Assembly: GCA_014706295.1 (NCBI GenBank)
Contig: JACSVZ010000007.1
Location: 43,104,975-43,168,974, forward strand
Source of the DNA: Lycocorax pyrrhopterus obiensis
Taxonomy: Eukaryota > Chordata > Aves > Passeriformes > Paradisaeidae
Reading direction: 5' to 3'
DNA length: 64,000 nucleotides
In this document: positions 1 through 12,890 of the stretch, piece by piece
Layout: each line of letters opens with the position of its first letter
How positions within the stretch are numbered: position 1 is the first letter of the stretch
Position numbers and translations under genes: made by a program
Notes under the pieces: model-generated
Databases searched by the model: none
Told to the model about the DNA's origin: nothing
The model's input: the letters and a program-made list of their open reading frames with translations, nothing else

Positions 1-3000
1 GGAAGTCTGATCAGGGCTTCGCACTAAACAAGCCTTGACATATATGGAACATCACTAATTTGGTGCTTCACAGAAGTATACAATGTAGACATGCCTCAGA
101 ATTCTATTTCTGGCTTATATAACTACAAGCAAGTTTATTTTTCTGTGCCTTATCTTCCCCAGCTGCAAAAATCCCCCCAAAAAGCCAGATACTTCAGACT
201 TTCCAAAATCATAAAAGGGTTGCAATGTGGAAAAATTCATGAATCACTAAGAGCTTCAGATTCTAGGATGAGAAAAGCTGAAGACCATCAAAATGTGTAT
301 TTTTTGCTAATATTTGACCTTCTCTTTCATAGTTTTTCTTAAGCTTAATGGACATCCTGCAGTGAGAACAGGTAGAAAACCTAACCTAATGAATGATACT
401 TATTTTTGTGTTATCTAACTAATTTTCCTGTTATTGCTACTTGACACAGAGTATTTTATTCTTCATCAGTACAGAAATGGGGGCAGCTCTTTGTGTTGTG
501 TGTTAATAATTTTGAGCTCATATCCCCTAAAGAATGACCTTGCCTAGACCCACAACGTGTATTAAAAATCTGTAAAGGTCAGAGATTTTCTTTTAAAATA
601 GCAATGACTTTCTGTCTTGTGCCACTTTTCTGCACCTGCAGTGCTAATGCAATCCTTGTGTGGTTGTTGAGACACAATGCTGTATTTTCTTGAGGTACAC
701 AAGCAACCTTTTGTAGCCAAAATGCTGTAGTACTTGAGCCACTTGGGGAAAAAAAAATCTAGTTTCTTTGGCATTGAAAAGGTTAAATTATTCATTGCCC
801 TTTATATAGCACTAAACAAATGATGAAATTTTGTGTGGTGTGTCAGTGACTGGCTGGGTGTATTTTACTCGATAGTGATATGAGATTTACAGAGCACACA
901 AGAAAGGAGCCTTAAATGGTTTTACCATTGACCTTTGCCAAGATAATAAAGCCTGAATATCAACTCCTCACCACTTAAATTGTGTATTAATGAAGTGCCT
1001 TTGGGTACTCAGCCACACCTGTGCTAGTTAGAAGTATTCCTAGTCACACAAGTAGAAATGTATATTCAAGAAATACGGGTATAAAAGGTGTAAAGAAAGC
1101 ACTGTTGAGCAGCTTAGACTGAAATCCAACGATATGAAGGAAATTGGCAAAATAAGTTGAAATATAATCAGGAGTCTGAAGGGAGGAATTATGGAGAAAT
1201 ATTCGAAGCGTTCAGTACATACTGGTTGGTGAAATGATAACCTGAGGAGAGGATGATGAATCAGCTCTGATGGGAGGACTGCCTTCCAAAGGAAGGGGAA
1301 TTGTTTAAGGAAGTTCACAGGACACTTATGGAATATTGGGTTAAATTAAGAAAGGAAAAGGGTGTATATCATACCATCACAACAATGAGCTTGGTTTGTT
1401 TTTCCCTTATTTTGCTGTAGCAGGCATCATAGAAAATTGTGGAAATCCCATCTGTTAGACACTGAAAATTAGGATGGCTAAAACAGCAGAGCAAGGCCGG
1501 GCTGCTCTGCACTTCAATGAAATACGCTTTGTAAGAGGACTGGAAGGGAAGGGAGCTCCATGGCCTAGCCAGCTCTTCTGCTTCTAGCTTGTATGGATCT
1601 GCGAAATGTATGCCCCAGAATCGTAACCTGGAAATGTCTTCCAGCTTCGAAAGACCTATTTTCCTTTCTAAATCCTGTTAATGACTGTGTTTTCCTAATT
1701 AGCAAGTACATGAATAAATTTATATGACATGCAAGGCACTGATTACCAAAGTAAGTTTTGTTTGCTTCTTATTGTAATTACTTTTTATAACTCATACTGA
1801 ATTAGGAAGGGTAGAATAGTTAATAGTGTAAAAATAACAACATTTTGATAGTTCACCTTCTTTGCTAGATCTCAAAAAATTGTGGAACAACCTCCATGTT
1901 TAGGCAAATTAGAAACAATATTATGTGGTATGTGTTACAGTATCAGATGAGAAAAGACTGTTGCTAAGGACGGTTTTGTCAAATGCACTGTAGGGAAAAG
2001 CTGTTGCCAAAAGAACTTCAGATCCCAAACTCAAATCTCAGTTAGAAGAGATATTCACAGACTCATGTGAGAAAGAGAAGCATGGAGGAGTGTTGTTTCC
2101 AGGCTGCTGCTAAGGAGAGCCTAGTGTAAGGCTTATTCTCTCCAGCCAGTGCATGAGCAGAAGCAGCAAGTATGCTGCTAACTGTTCATCTTTGTGGCAG
2201 ATGGAGAACAGAGGCTTTCTGACTGACAAGTTGTCATCCCAAATATTGTTCATCTGCATAAACACCAAAAACAACAACAAAAACACAGTCTAACATTTAG
2301 TTCACTTGCATTTAGTCCTGCTCTGTCGTGGACTTTGTTTGATCTTTGGCAAATCAATTAGGTTTTAAAGAATAAAACAGTAAACCCTGACAAACCTCAG
2401 CATTGCCCCCTGTAGTGCTTAGGGGCCCATCAGCTCTTGCAGTAAAATCCAAATATGTAAGTAAGGTGCTTAGGTTGTGAAGCAGCCATTAAGTCAGGAT
2501 GGTGTTCAGGACAGCCAGTGGGTGGGGGAAGCAGGGACAGACTTCAGGAAGCCGGTAGTGCATGCCAGGAGGAGGATGTGCTAGTCCCCTCTGTTGGGTG
2601 CAGGCTTGATCTTGCTGCATCCTTGAGCTTGATGCCCACAGAACTATGATTCTAAAACCCGCTTCAAGACTGAGGTGCCACAGAGCGCCGTATGTGGTCG
2701 TACAGCCTGCAGTGTGTTGTGAGGCACTTGGGTGCTCTGCCTCATTGCATTGCTTTTACTTCCTCCTCTTCCCACTGGACAGAAGCTTCTTTGTTGCCAG
2801 ACATATCACTTGCAAGTCTATGCTTTGGTCTCTCCACATGTCAAATTGCTCACAGGATGTCCTCTGCTCTGTCTAAAAGTTTTGCAGCTGACTGTTCACT
2901 TAGATTCCTGCATTCTTTGTGTTGGCAACCTTGTATGTTGTGCAGGAAGTTTTAGTGCAGCATTTAAAAGCTATGGAAGCTTGGGAGCTTCTCACACTGG

Positions 3001-5197
3001 CAATCTATCACTGAGGGGTTTTTTTTAAATTACATTGGTAGTGTTCTGTTGAGCTGTGTCAGGAGTGGGTGAGAAAAGTGCTGTGATTTCCTCTTCCAGA
3101 TGCAGATGAAATTAGGGAAGTATGACAGTCCCCCAGCAATCCTGCTGGTTTTGGTGCCTTTGTTGGAGCACAGCTGTGCCCAGCAGCTGGTCTGGAATCA
3201 GAGAACCAGGAAATTTGCACAGTTAGCAGATATAAATAGAGAATCTGTAACTATGAGAGATGCTTAACTCTGCAGTAAATAAATCCTAGTCCAAAAAAAA
3301 GGCTAATTGAAATCTTAAAAAACTGTCTTGTGCCTCAATTCTTCCCCTTTTGAGTCTCTCTCTATCTGCAGAATTTGAAACAGGTGTTGTATCTATAGAG
3401 TCTTACCATCTATGTTTCAAGTGATGTCAAGATCAGTCTCCTTTCCGTTACAGATTTAGATTATTTTTAGGCTCTTGGGTTATTTTCCAGTTTCCAAAGG
3501 AATTATTGACCTCTTCATTATTTTGACTTGTTTGATATTCTGAGAATTTTTCAGGGTCTGTCCAATGAAAAGGACAACAAGGTGGCAGGTAGCTCTTGGA
3601 TCATCCAAAAAGTGGGGGGCAGCAGCCCAGTTGAGGTGGACAGTGGTTTGTGTCCCTGCACTGTCCTGGCTTTGCAGTGTGACAGTGGATGAACTGTCTT
3701 CTATTTCTGTCTCAGTTTCTGCTGTGAAAGTAGGCCAGTTCAAAACACATTCCTGAGTGCATCTTAATGCTTTGAAATCGTGTGGAGGACTTCAAATAAC
3801 AGGAATCGAGGACGGGGAAACCATCCTGTTAGGACACCTACTCTTTTTCCTCTTTGGTCAGAGTACATTAGCTGCTTATTTTAGAAAACAGTTTTCGCGG
3901 TTGTATTGTGGAGTAGAGCTGTGTATTATCATTTCCAGGTGTAAATTAGGAAAAACTTCTTTTGAAATAGTCCTTGCTGATCCAGAACTTGTGCAGATGC
4001 AAGTGGAAGCCTGGGACCTTGTCCAGCAAGTGGCAGTGAGAGCTGGTGGCAGTGGCACTGCACAGAAAGCCGGCTGGGATTTGCTATGTGTCTCTGCTTT
4101 CTCTTCCACCCCAGGAGAAGCCACACTGCTGTTCCTTGAAAAAAACACTTAAGTACTTCTCAGCGCTAGTGGCACAAGCAAGGAGACAATTGCAGCCTCC
4201 TTCGCCATCTAATGGCCTCAGGCAGCACTGCCATCTGCCCCTCACTGTGCCCCCAAAGTGTCTGAGCAAGTGCACTAGTCCCTGGGGCCCACGCCCTCTG
4301 CATCCCCATCACCTGCTCTGCTCACCCAGCAACTGCTGGTTTGCTTGATTTGCTAAATTCCTACTAGAAACCTTTTTGGGAAAAGCTTGACACTCTTTTT
4401 GTCTTCAAATAGTCTTCAAATATATACTGAAGTATATTAATTCTTTAATACACATAGCTTTTCCACCCTCCGGACTCCTCCCATAACCTTGCAGCCCTCC
4501 AGGAACCCTTAGGAGAAAGCAGAGCATGCTGTTCAATACAGCTGTTGTACTGAACTTTCAGGATAATGATTAAACCCAGTGTAAGAGCCTGGGATACACT
4601 TTATATTGAAAATAGAAGTGTCTCTCTCTTTGTGCAAGAGGCTACATGCCTGCTTCTGTGGGTGATGAGCTTAGCATCCCTTTCCTCCAGTTATATGGGG
4701 AATGATGGCTCATGTATTAAGCTCTGAGCTTCTAAACTCTTGAATGACTTGGATAGAGAGTTTTATGAAGGAACCCTTTTTTCTATATGTATCCTAGGTA
4801 CTTGTCTTTTATCACATGAGTCTGACAGCTTTCACTGGCCCTCACTTGCACATTAAAAAGGGGAGTAAATTGAGCTGTCTTTGGTGATAGTGTGGAATTA
4901 GATGTCAAAAACCTGTCAGAAGTGGATTCCAAATGTATCTGTGCCTGGCACATAGTACCTTCAACACAAGGGTTCATTCAGTTTTATTTTTCCATTTGCA
5001 ACCTCCTTTTAATATATTTGGCTTACTTTGTAAGGATTGCTTAAGCAAGAATCTAAAACGTGCTGTTGAGGACAGGTAAATGGCATTCTTTCCTACTTCC
5101 AGATCAAATAAAGGAAAATTACAAAGTGACTTGTTGAATAGATCTCAAGAGTCCTAATTTGTGTCCTTCTGCTTTAGATAATAGGCCAACATTATTA

Positions 5198-5305
5198 GGC
5201 CAGATTGGATGGGGCTCTGAGCAACCTGCTCCCTCCCCATGGTAGAAGGTTGGAACTAGATGATCTTTAAGATCCCTTCCAGCCCAAACCATTCTATGAT
5301 TCTAC
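5198..5305 (+). mobile_element. CR1 LINE 3' end
   Basis: The sequence contains GGATGGGGCTCTGAGCAACC, GGTTGGAACTAGATGATCTT and CCCTTCCAGCCCAAACCATT, ending in ATTCTATGATTCTA. This is the characteristic 3' untranslated end of avian CR1 retrotransposons. It is 5'-truncated, as most CR1 copies are, and carries a small internal deletion after the AGCAACCTG segment. Confidence 0.93.
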
Positions 5306-5989
5306 AATTGTTAGGGGATCAGTGAAAGCATAATAAAGAGGTACTATTAATTATAGTTTAAGCAAAGTGGAAAGACAAATACTGACTTGTCTGAACTAGC
5401 TTCCTTTGTTTTAGGTGCAAAGCAAGGCCACAAATTCTGCCCATACTTGAGTCGCAAGGAAAGTGATTTGGAACCTGTACTGGCAGATCATGAAGTAAAT
5501 GATAGATGACTGAAAGTGATTTTGTTCTGGAATAGCTGAAATGTCCCGTGAATCTATATCAGTGGAGCGATTTAGATGGTTTAACTCAGCACTTCTGCAC
5601 TTGTTCATTGTTGGTAGGTTTTTCATCAGAAATTAAGATGACATTATCAGTCCTCAAAAAATCCAAGCCTGAACTTTGGCATTATTACATTCTTTGTTGT
5701 GCAGTCTCTTATCTGTGGCATAAAGCTGGAAATCAAATCTGGCAGTTTGAGATGTACTCACATCTCCGATGAAGATATGTTTTATCACTTAAAACATACA
5801 CTTTTGCTTCACCAGCAGCTAGTGCTGTAGGAAGCAGCTTATAATTAAATGTTGCCGAAAAAGGTGATTGTCAATCCGCATCCAAGCGCTGCAAGTCAAA
5901 GCAGCATTTGTTTCCTTATGTGCTGTCTGCTCTGCCTGCTTCAAAGTTACAGTTTCACCATTAGATGGCAGTTTAAACGCCACAGATCG

Positions 5990-6150
5990 CAGAATAATAG
6001 AATATCCTGAGCTGGAAGGGACCCACAAGGATCATTGAATCTAACTCCTAGCCCTGCTAAGGACAACCCCAAAAATCACACTATGTGCCTGAGAGTATTG
6101 TCCAAATGTATCTTGAACTCTGGTTGCTCAACGCTTGACTTTGGAAGAGT
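5990..6150 (-). mobile_element. CR1 LINE 3' fragment, antisense
   Basis: It reads AGAATATCCTGAGCTGGAAGGGACCCACAAGGATCATTGAAT (split here only as a landmark at 5991-6038), then segments like CACTATGTGCCTGAGAG and TTGTCCAAATG. These are the reverse complement of a common avian CR1 3' subfamily. The inner boundary near 6150 is approximate. Confidence 0.85.
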
Positions 6151-9100
6151 GAGGGCTTTGCCTGTCTTCCTTTGGTTGTGTATTTTTCTGCTGTATTCCT
6201 CCCTTTGTGGTATTAGTCTGGCCAACACAGGAGGATGTTTATGCAGTGTAAAAAGTGATGTGCTGTGTAAGGCCAAGCACTGTAGGTGTAACTGGGTGTT
6301 TCCCAGGGGAAAGGGTCCAATGTGGCTCGATACAAGCCTTATTGCTTTGGTATTGTGCAGAATCTTGTTCTGACTTGATAAAATTGCTGGTAAGGATAAG
6401 TCAGCCCTTAACTGTCATTGAAGATTATGGTATTGTGTATTTGGAAGCACTGTGCATATTCTGATTTGTTTGTTTCCGGAGCTGGATGGAAATTGGAAGA
6501 AGAATAGGTTTGAAAAATATAATGACATTTTATTTCCGTTTACAGGAAGGAATTTTCTGATGTGCTTTGTTTATTTCCTGGTGTAGGCAGCTTGCTGTTT
6601 TTGTTGTTCTTCGTATTGGCATTTTGCACAGTAACAGGACAAAGAAAAATATGAAAGATATGAGAAAAAGAATTACCACGTTCTGATGCCATGAACAGTA
6701 GGAGGGGGAAATCTGACAGATGAACTACATACAGATAGTTTGGTTTAGATTATTTTTCACAATGTACTCAAATTTAAACTGAAGGTGTCCCGATAGGCAG
6801 CTGTTACTGTCAGGCTTAAACAGTTCCTGTTGTTACAATATAATTTTTGTCTAAATAATTTCTGAAATTGTACAGGATTCTTTAAAATGTAGAAACTTCC
6901 AGACTATGAGTTCTTCTTATATTGGCTTTAATTCAACTTTACATCTCTTGTGGGAAGGCTTCGGGATGGTTTCACAAATATTTTTCAAACTGGAGGCCAT
7001 CTGGGATACTAAGGCTTGACACCAGTTTCACAGGAGGTTCCACTATCATGCTTCAGCCACAAGTAACAGCTCTTGGCTTCCCCTACCCCTCTGTCCTTGT
7101 AGAACTTTGAGTGCTTGTTATCTCCTGGACTGGATTGGGTCATTCCTTTGAAATGTGGGCAGCTGTGGGGTGCTGGCTGTTCCTAACTACTCCTGCTTGC
7201 CTGTGCAGCAGCCAGGCTGCTCTCCCTGCAGCTGAAGGCTGCCGCTGCAGAGCTGCAGCCTGGCTTTCCCATCCCTTTCCAGTGGACACAGAAAAAGTAG
7301 GGGTGCAGATTGCAGACAGCCCAAGAGAAGAGGCTAGCAACAAGTAGTGGAAAAACTGAAATAATGCCTTCAGATGTAACTACTTTTTTTTTTCTTTTTC
7401 TCCAGTTTTAATTGGTAATGATTAGTGGCTTTTACCACTATAGAGAAATACCATTTGAGAGAGTAGGAAATTTCAGACTCTCTCTCCCACCACTTTTTCA
7501 TCCTTGTATAATGAGGGAAGAGAAAATTTTCATCCTTGAAGTAAACACAATTTGCTGGTAGGGCCAGTTCTGGTCAGGCTTTCTCAGAGCCTGGAAAACC
7601 TCATGATGGATTTGCCACAGCCTTTATACAAAGTTAATCTGATAGACACGCTCCCATCTGCTTTTACCATGCTTTGTTAAATTGTGTCGGACTCTGTTCT
7701 AATAATCTCACTTTCTCTGATACGTTTTGGAGATTTGGCCAAATAATACATGTGAAAGCATTCTCCAGTCCTCCAAACATCTATCTGAACTGGCCACCCC
7801 CCAAACTTACCTTGGCTTCCATCCTTGTTCTAATTAATTTCCTTCCTATTATTACCAAGGTAACTCTTACCAGGTGCCTATTTCATATTCATATCAACAA
7901 GAGCTAATTGCTGTAAAAGAATTGTGCATCTAATATCCTTTATGGGTAATTTTCAGCAAATGGGTGGTGATTAACTGCTCTGACCTTACCTGTGATCCCA
8001 CTTAGCTAAATGGGATGATTTTTGCAATTTAGTCTCTTCGTTCCATCTCTTCTGTACTTAGGGGCCTGGGAGACATTTTAGGTGAAAGCAAACTTTTTTA
8101 CACTGTACAGAGTGTTGAGACTGTGGCTGTTGATGTTTTTATCAAACACCTAGGTTTTTATTAGGATTCAGAATCCATTCTTAGAGATTGCACTTTCTGT
8201 CTGCCACCCAGATTAGCAAACATGTCATACTTGTGCTGGGTAGCTTTATTCCTCCCCTTGCCCCAGACTTCCTCAGAGCACACGCAACCCTGAAGGTCAT
8301 TCTAAACAGTGATTTTTGGATGTGGAAAAACCTGTCTTAGTTTGAGATTACAAAATTTCTGTTTTTCTCTGTCTAAGGAATTTCTGAACTCTGGTCTTTA
8401 GGAACGAGTGGTTGATGTTTGAATTTATCACCCCACCCTTGTGACAGGTATCAACTGTACCAAACTTAATGCTCTTTTGAACTGTACAAGGATTAACCCT
8501 GGTGTGAGAGGGGGAACAGTTATTCCTTGCTATTGCTCTGTGAGTATTTCAGGTTCTCAATTTCATAAAGAGATTGTTCAAAAACCTAGAGAACCTGAGA
8601 AGACCACAGTGAAGTGAAGCTTTTTATCACCTGCCCACTCATGGCAGAGTTCCTTCCCAGGCAGTTCCTTCTGCAGGTGTGCTGCCTAGCATTGTGTGAA
8701 GGTGTGTGGAAAGTGATGTCATGCAGCAGGTGCAGTCACTGATAAGCAGACACTGAGGCAGTTTTCAGGTGTGAGGAGACTCTCTTCACTGGTAGGCTGC
8801 ATTTAATCTGACATAATTTGATGTAATGAATCAGAAATGTTGTAACAGAATACATTGCATTCAGTTTGCTGCTAGCAATTCAGAGAGTAAGTGTCCCTCT
8901 GGACTGTATTATAGTGGACAGAAGTGCTTTAGGAAGGATAAATAGCCAATTATTCACCATTAAAGCTCTCTTAACTTGGAGTTTTTCGTTATGTCTACTG
9001 TAAAGAGAACAATACAGGATATGGGTATATTCTTACATCTTATCTGTAAGTGTCTTGATATGGGGTGACAATGTGACAGCTTTCCAATTTCAGTTAGGAT

Positions 9101-11204
9101 CAGGAGAGATCCAGGCATTTCAGTAAAAGCCATAGCCACCATAGAAGTTGATCTGAAAATCTGCCCATAAATGACATTTTCAGTCTGAGATACCTGGTGA
9201 TTTCAAGATTTGGTTGTTCTTGTTTTGGATAGGAGTAGTCTCAGGCCCCAGCAGCTATCTCAGTAAGTCTATGATAGAAGCAGTTGAAGAAAATTCAGCT
9301 TTACTTAACTGTGACATCAGGCTGGTGCTTTTGGAGTATGACTCTCTTCATTGCATTCTGACTGCTGCCCTAAATTTCAAAGTGAATAAAATGTGCTGCA
9401 CAATGGTGAATGTGAAAGTTTTAGGGTCACAGCTGCTGTCATAATTTATACATCTCCAGTTCTTTTGACTGGAGAATCTTGTAGAAGTTGCCAACGCTGA
9501 CTAAATCTTCACAGCTTCAACAAGAAGCAGGATTTATTATCATTTACAATTCCTGTCAAGATCACTGGAGGCTCTTGGAGCTTGGAGAAGCAGAAAAAGA
9601 TTAATGGAACTTTCTTCTCCATGAGCCCAAATCTTTGAGTTTTGAACTGAGAGTTTGTACTGGCTGCTGTTATTTGTAAACTCATTCACTGAATGCCAGT
9701 GTGGGCACTTGGACCACTACACAGTCCTGCACTGTAGATCCTGTACTACAGCCTTTGGCCCTTGAGATAGGCTTGTAGGAGTTTAATAACTGTGTGATAA
9801 TTATAACCAGTGTTATGGACTACAATTTCTAACTGTGTCCTTACCAAAATATACTGGATTTGTAAGACGGGAACTGCACTTGGCCATGTTTGGAGTCACA
9901 GAGGGACAGCTCATGGACATTCCTCTAATTGTCCAAACACTGAAGTTCTGGGTAATTTGGGTCAACACTAGTACATAAACACCTCACATATCTATGCCAG
10001 TTCTTTTTTTCTTCTTTTTTTATGTGAAATTTCTTTTTATTTTAAAAAAAATTATCTATAGGTACCAGAGTTATAAAGTGGAATTTGGTCTGGGGTACAA
10101 TCATGTTTTCAAAAGGCAGTGTTTGTTGTTTGAAAGTAGGACTGAATTTCTTTTATCTGCCAATGAAATTTACAGGCTTGAACATGTACCTCTTGCTTCA
10201 GCCTCCATGATCCTGGCAATATCAACTGCCATTCCATGCCAGCTGCTAGTTTCTGCTTCTCTTTGCCTCTGTATCATGGTTCCAATAATTGAACAGTGGT
10301 TGCAATTAGCTGGGTGAACAGATCTCTGGCTGTTGCATCTCTGCTGATGACTTCATTAGGAATGGACAGAGCCTGTGGGATGCCTGGAAATCAGAGTTAT
10401 CATTTCAGCACTGTCTGTGCTGCACTGACTGAGCGTTGCTCTCAGATGGTCACCACCCTCCGATTAGTGGTTTTGTGAGTGTTTTTAGGGAAGACAGCAG
10501 ATCTGTGATAGGAGAATAAAAGGCTCTGAAGGGACCTTCCTCCAGATCCTAGTATTTTAAACTCATCTTGGTTTATCTTGTACTTTAAGTTGGGAACCTG
10601 TAGTCTGAAACTCCAAATTACATATTATCCTGCATTTTTCCACAGCATGTATGCTGTTGTTACCCTCCTAATTGCTACCTGCTGTTATATCGGGCTTCCC
10701 TTCAAAGATGACCTGTTTTCCATTGTTTGTGAGTGTTGCGACATTCTTGTTTCCATGAAGCTGCTTTCCTTATATGAGTTATAAGTAGTTACCTAGTTCC
10801 TCTGCCTACTTAGTTTCAGCATGGCAGTGTCTCACTTCTGGCCCTAAATCACCGATTGCGTTGAAGAATTTTTGCTTTTTCAAAACCAGTATGGTGTGGA
10901 CAAGTTTGACCTACAGTTTGTAGACCCATGTTTTCCATTTGCTGCCCATTCTATTAACACACCTCTTCTAGGAATTTGCAAAGTTTAAGAGTTGGGGGCT
11001 GTCAGATGAGGAAAAGGAAGAAAATGAAATTGAGGCTTGTCTAATGCTGTGAACCTTCCTTAAACCGACAGCCAGAGGCAAGAGTAGTTAGTTTTTCTTT
11101 CCAGTATTAGAAAAACAGAACTGAGGAGAGATTGTTTATGGATTTTAAAAAGGTTATGAATGTAGTTTACATTACAGCCTTGCTTTTCAAAATTGATAGA
11201 CTGA

Positions 11205-12236
11205 TGATCACAGAATCAAAGAATCGCCATGGTTGAAGGAGATCTTCAATATCATCTAGTCCAACTGTCAACCCAGCAGCACCACAATCACCCCTAAGCC
11301 GTATTCCCAGGTGCCACATCCAGATGCCTCTTGAACATTTCCAGAGACGGTGACTCTACCACTTACTTGGGCAACTTATTCCAATGCCTAATCACTTTTC
11401 CAGCGAAAAACAAATTTCTAATATCTAATCTCAGCCTCTCGTGGCAGAACTTAAGGCCATTTCCTCACATCCATTGAGACATGACAGAGGACACCAACCC
11501 CCAGCTCACCACAACCTCCTTTCAGGTAGTTGTAGAGAGCGGTGAGGCCCTCCTTGAGCCTCCTTTGCTCCAGAATAAATAACCCCAGTTCTCTTAGATG
11601 CTCCTCATCAGACTTGTGCTCCAGACCCTTCCCCAGCTCCATTGCCATTCTCTGGACTTGCTCCAGCACCTCAATGTCCTTTTTGAAGTGAGTGGCCCAA
11701 AACTGTACACAGCATTCAGGGTGGGCCTCACCAGAGTTGAGTAGACAGGGACAATCACTGCTTCAGTCCTCCTGCCCACACTGTTTTTGATGCAGGCCAA
11801 GATGCCATTGGCCACCTGGGCACATGCTGACTCATATTCAGCTTTCCCTCAACCAGCACCCCCAAGTCCCTTTCTGCTGAGGGTTCGGGAACTACTCTTC
11901 CCCGAGCCTGTAGCACCACATGGGAGTGTTGTGCTTTGCCTTATTGAACCTCATTCCATTGGCCTCAGCGCGTTGTTCCAGTGTGTCCATATGCATTCCT
12001 ACCCTCCAGCAGATCAAAACTCCTGCCCAACTTAGTCTTCTTCAAACTTACTGAGGATGCATTTGATCTCCTTGTCCAGATTGTTGATAAAGGTATTAAA
12101 TAGAACTGGCCTTAATACTGAGCCCTGGGGAACAGCACTTGTGACTGGCCACCACCTGGATTCCATTCACCACCACTCCTTGGGCTTGGCCATCCAGCAA
12201 AGAGTACACCCGTCCAAGCCATGATAACTGCCTTTT
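11205..12236 (-). mobile_element. CR1 LINE fragment with reverse transcriptase C-terminus
   Basis: The minus strand reads a CR1 ORF2 tail broken by frameshifts and stops. It starts near 12236 with a Trp-rich segment and the GPVLFNTFI block (about 12060-12120) that precedes the catalytic Asp-Asp box, then Ser-Lys-Phe-Glu-Glu-Asp, where the active family has Phe-Ala-Asp-Asp: the catalytic box is mutated. It continues through ANGILACIKNSV (near 11790) and [14 protein letters not shown] and [15 protein letters not shown] (11550-11665), all recognisable CR1 C-terminal motifs. A 3' untranslated end with CTAGATGATATTGAAGATCT-like sequence follows at 11205-11265. The copy is dead. Confidence 0.92.
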
Positions 12237-12572
12237 GAGTAGCTTTCCCATATGGTGGGAGGAAATGCCTGAAAGAACAACAATCAGGTGTCTTTAGTAG
12301 TGTCATAATGTTTGGTTCCAAACTGTAAATGCTCGGAGATGATTCAGCAGGGGTAAAGAATTTGCCCAAGGACATACAATGGCTGTAGGAAAGCAATGTT
12401 TTGAATCTTCTGTTTAATCTTGACAACATGCTCCAAGAGGCATTCCCCTCAATGTGATAACTCACAAGACAAAATCTTTTCCATCTCAAATCAGTAGCAA
12501 TTTGCAGGTGTAAGGTGATGTCTGTGAAAAGGTGCAATATCCCGTGAAATCAGGGCATTCTGGCACTTGGCG

Positions 12573-12890
12573 TAGAATAATCACGGTTGAAAGATCTCTG
12601 GAGGTTGTTGTCCCAAACACCTGCTTCAAGTGAGACCAACTTGAAGAGCAGAATTAATTGTTGAAGGCATTATCTTGTTGAATTTTGAAAATTTCCAGGA
12701 TTGGGGTTTCTACAGCTGTTCTGTTGCAGTGTTTGGCAGCCCTCTGTGTAATTTTTTCCTTATAATTTTCTCGATTTTCCCTTGCTGCAAATTGTCTGCT
12801 GCCTCTTTTTTTCACTGTATGCTGAGATAAACCAAACGTTTTTGCTGTAATCTCCCTTTCTCGGTGAACACCACTCAGAAGGTAGTGATC
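12573..12890 (-). mobile_element. Older, diverged CR1 LINE fragment, antisense
   Basis: The plus-strand text starts AGAATAATCACGGTTGAAAG and continues with CTGCTTCAAG, a TTTGAAAATTTCCAGGATTG stretch, GTTGCAGTGTTTGGCAGCC, and GAACACCACTCAGAAG near 12866. The order and spacing match the reverse complement of a CR1 3' end. It is much more diverged than its neighbour and has the same orientation. An open frame of 92 codons on the minus strand lies inside it and is not a gene. Confidence 0.6.

Noticed and set aside
3757..4152. 131-codon plus-strand open frame
   Set aside because: No recognisable domain, no homologue I know, ordinary intron composition and no splice context.
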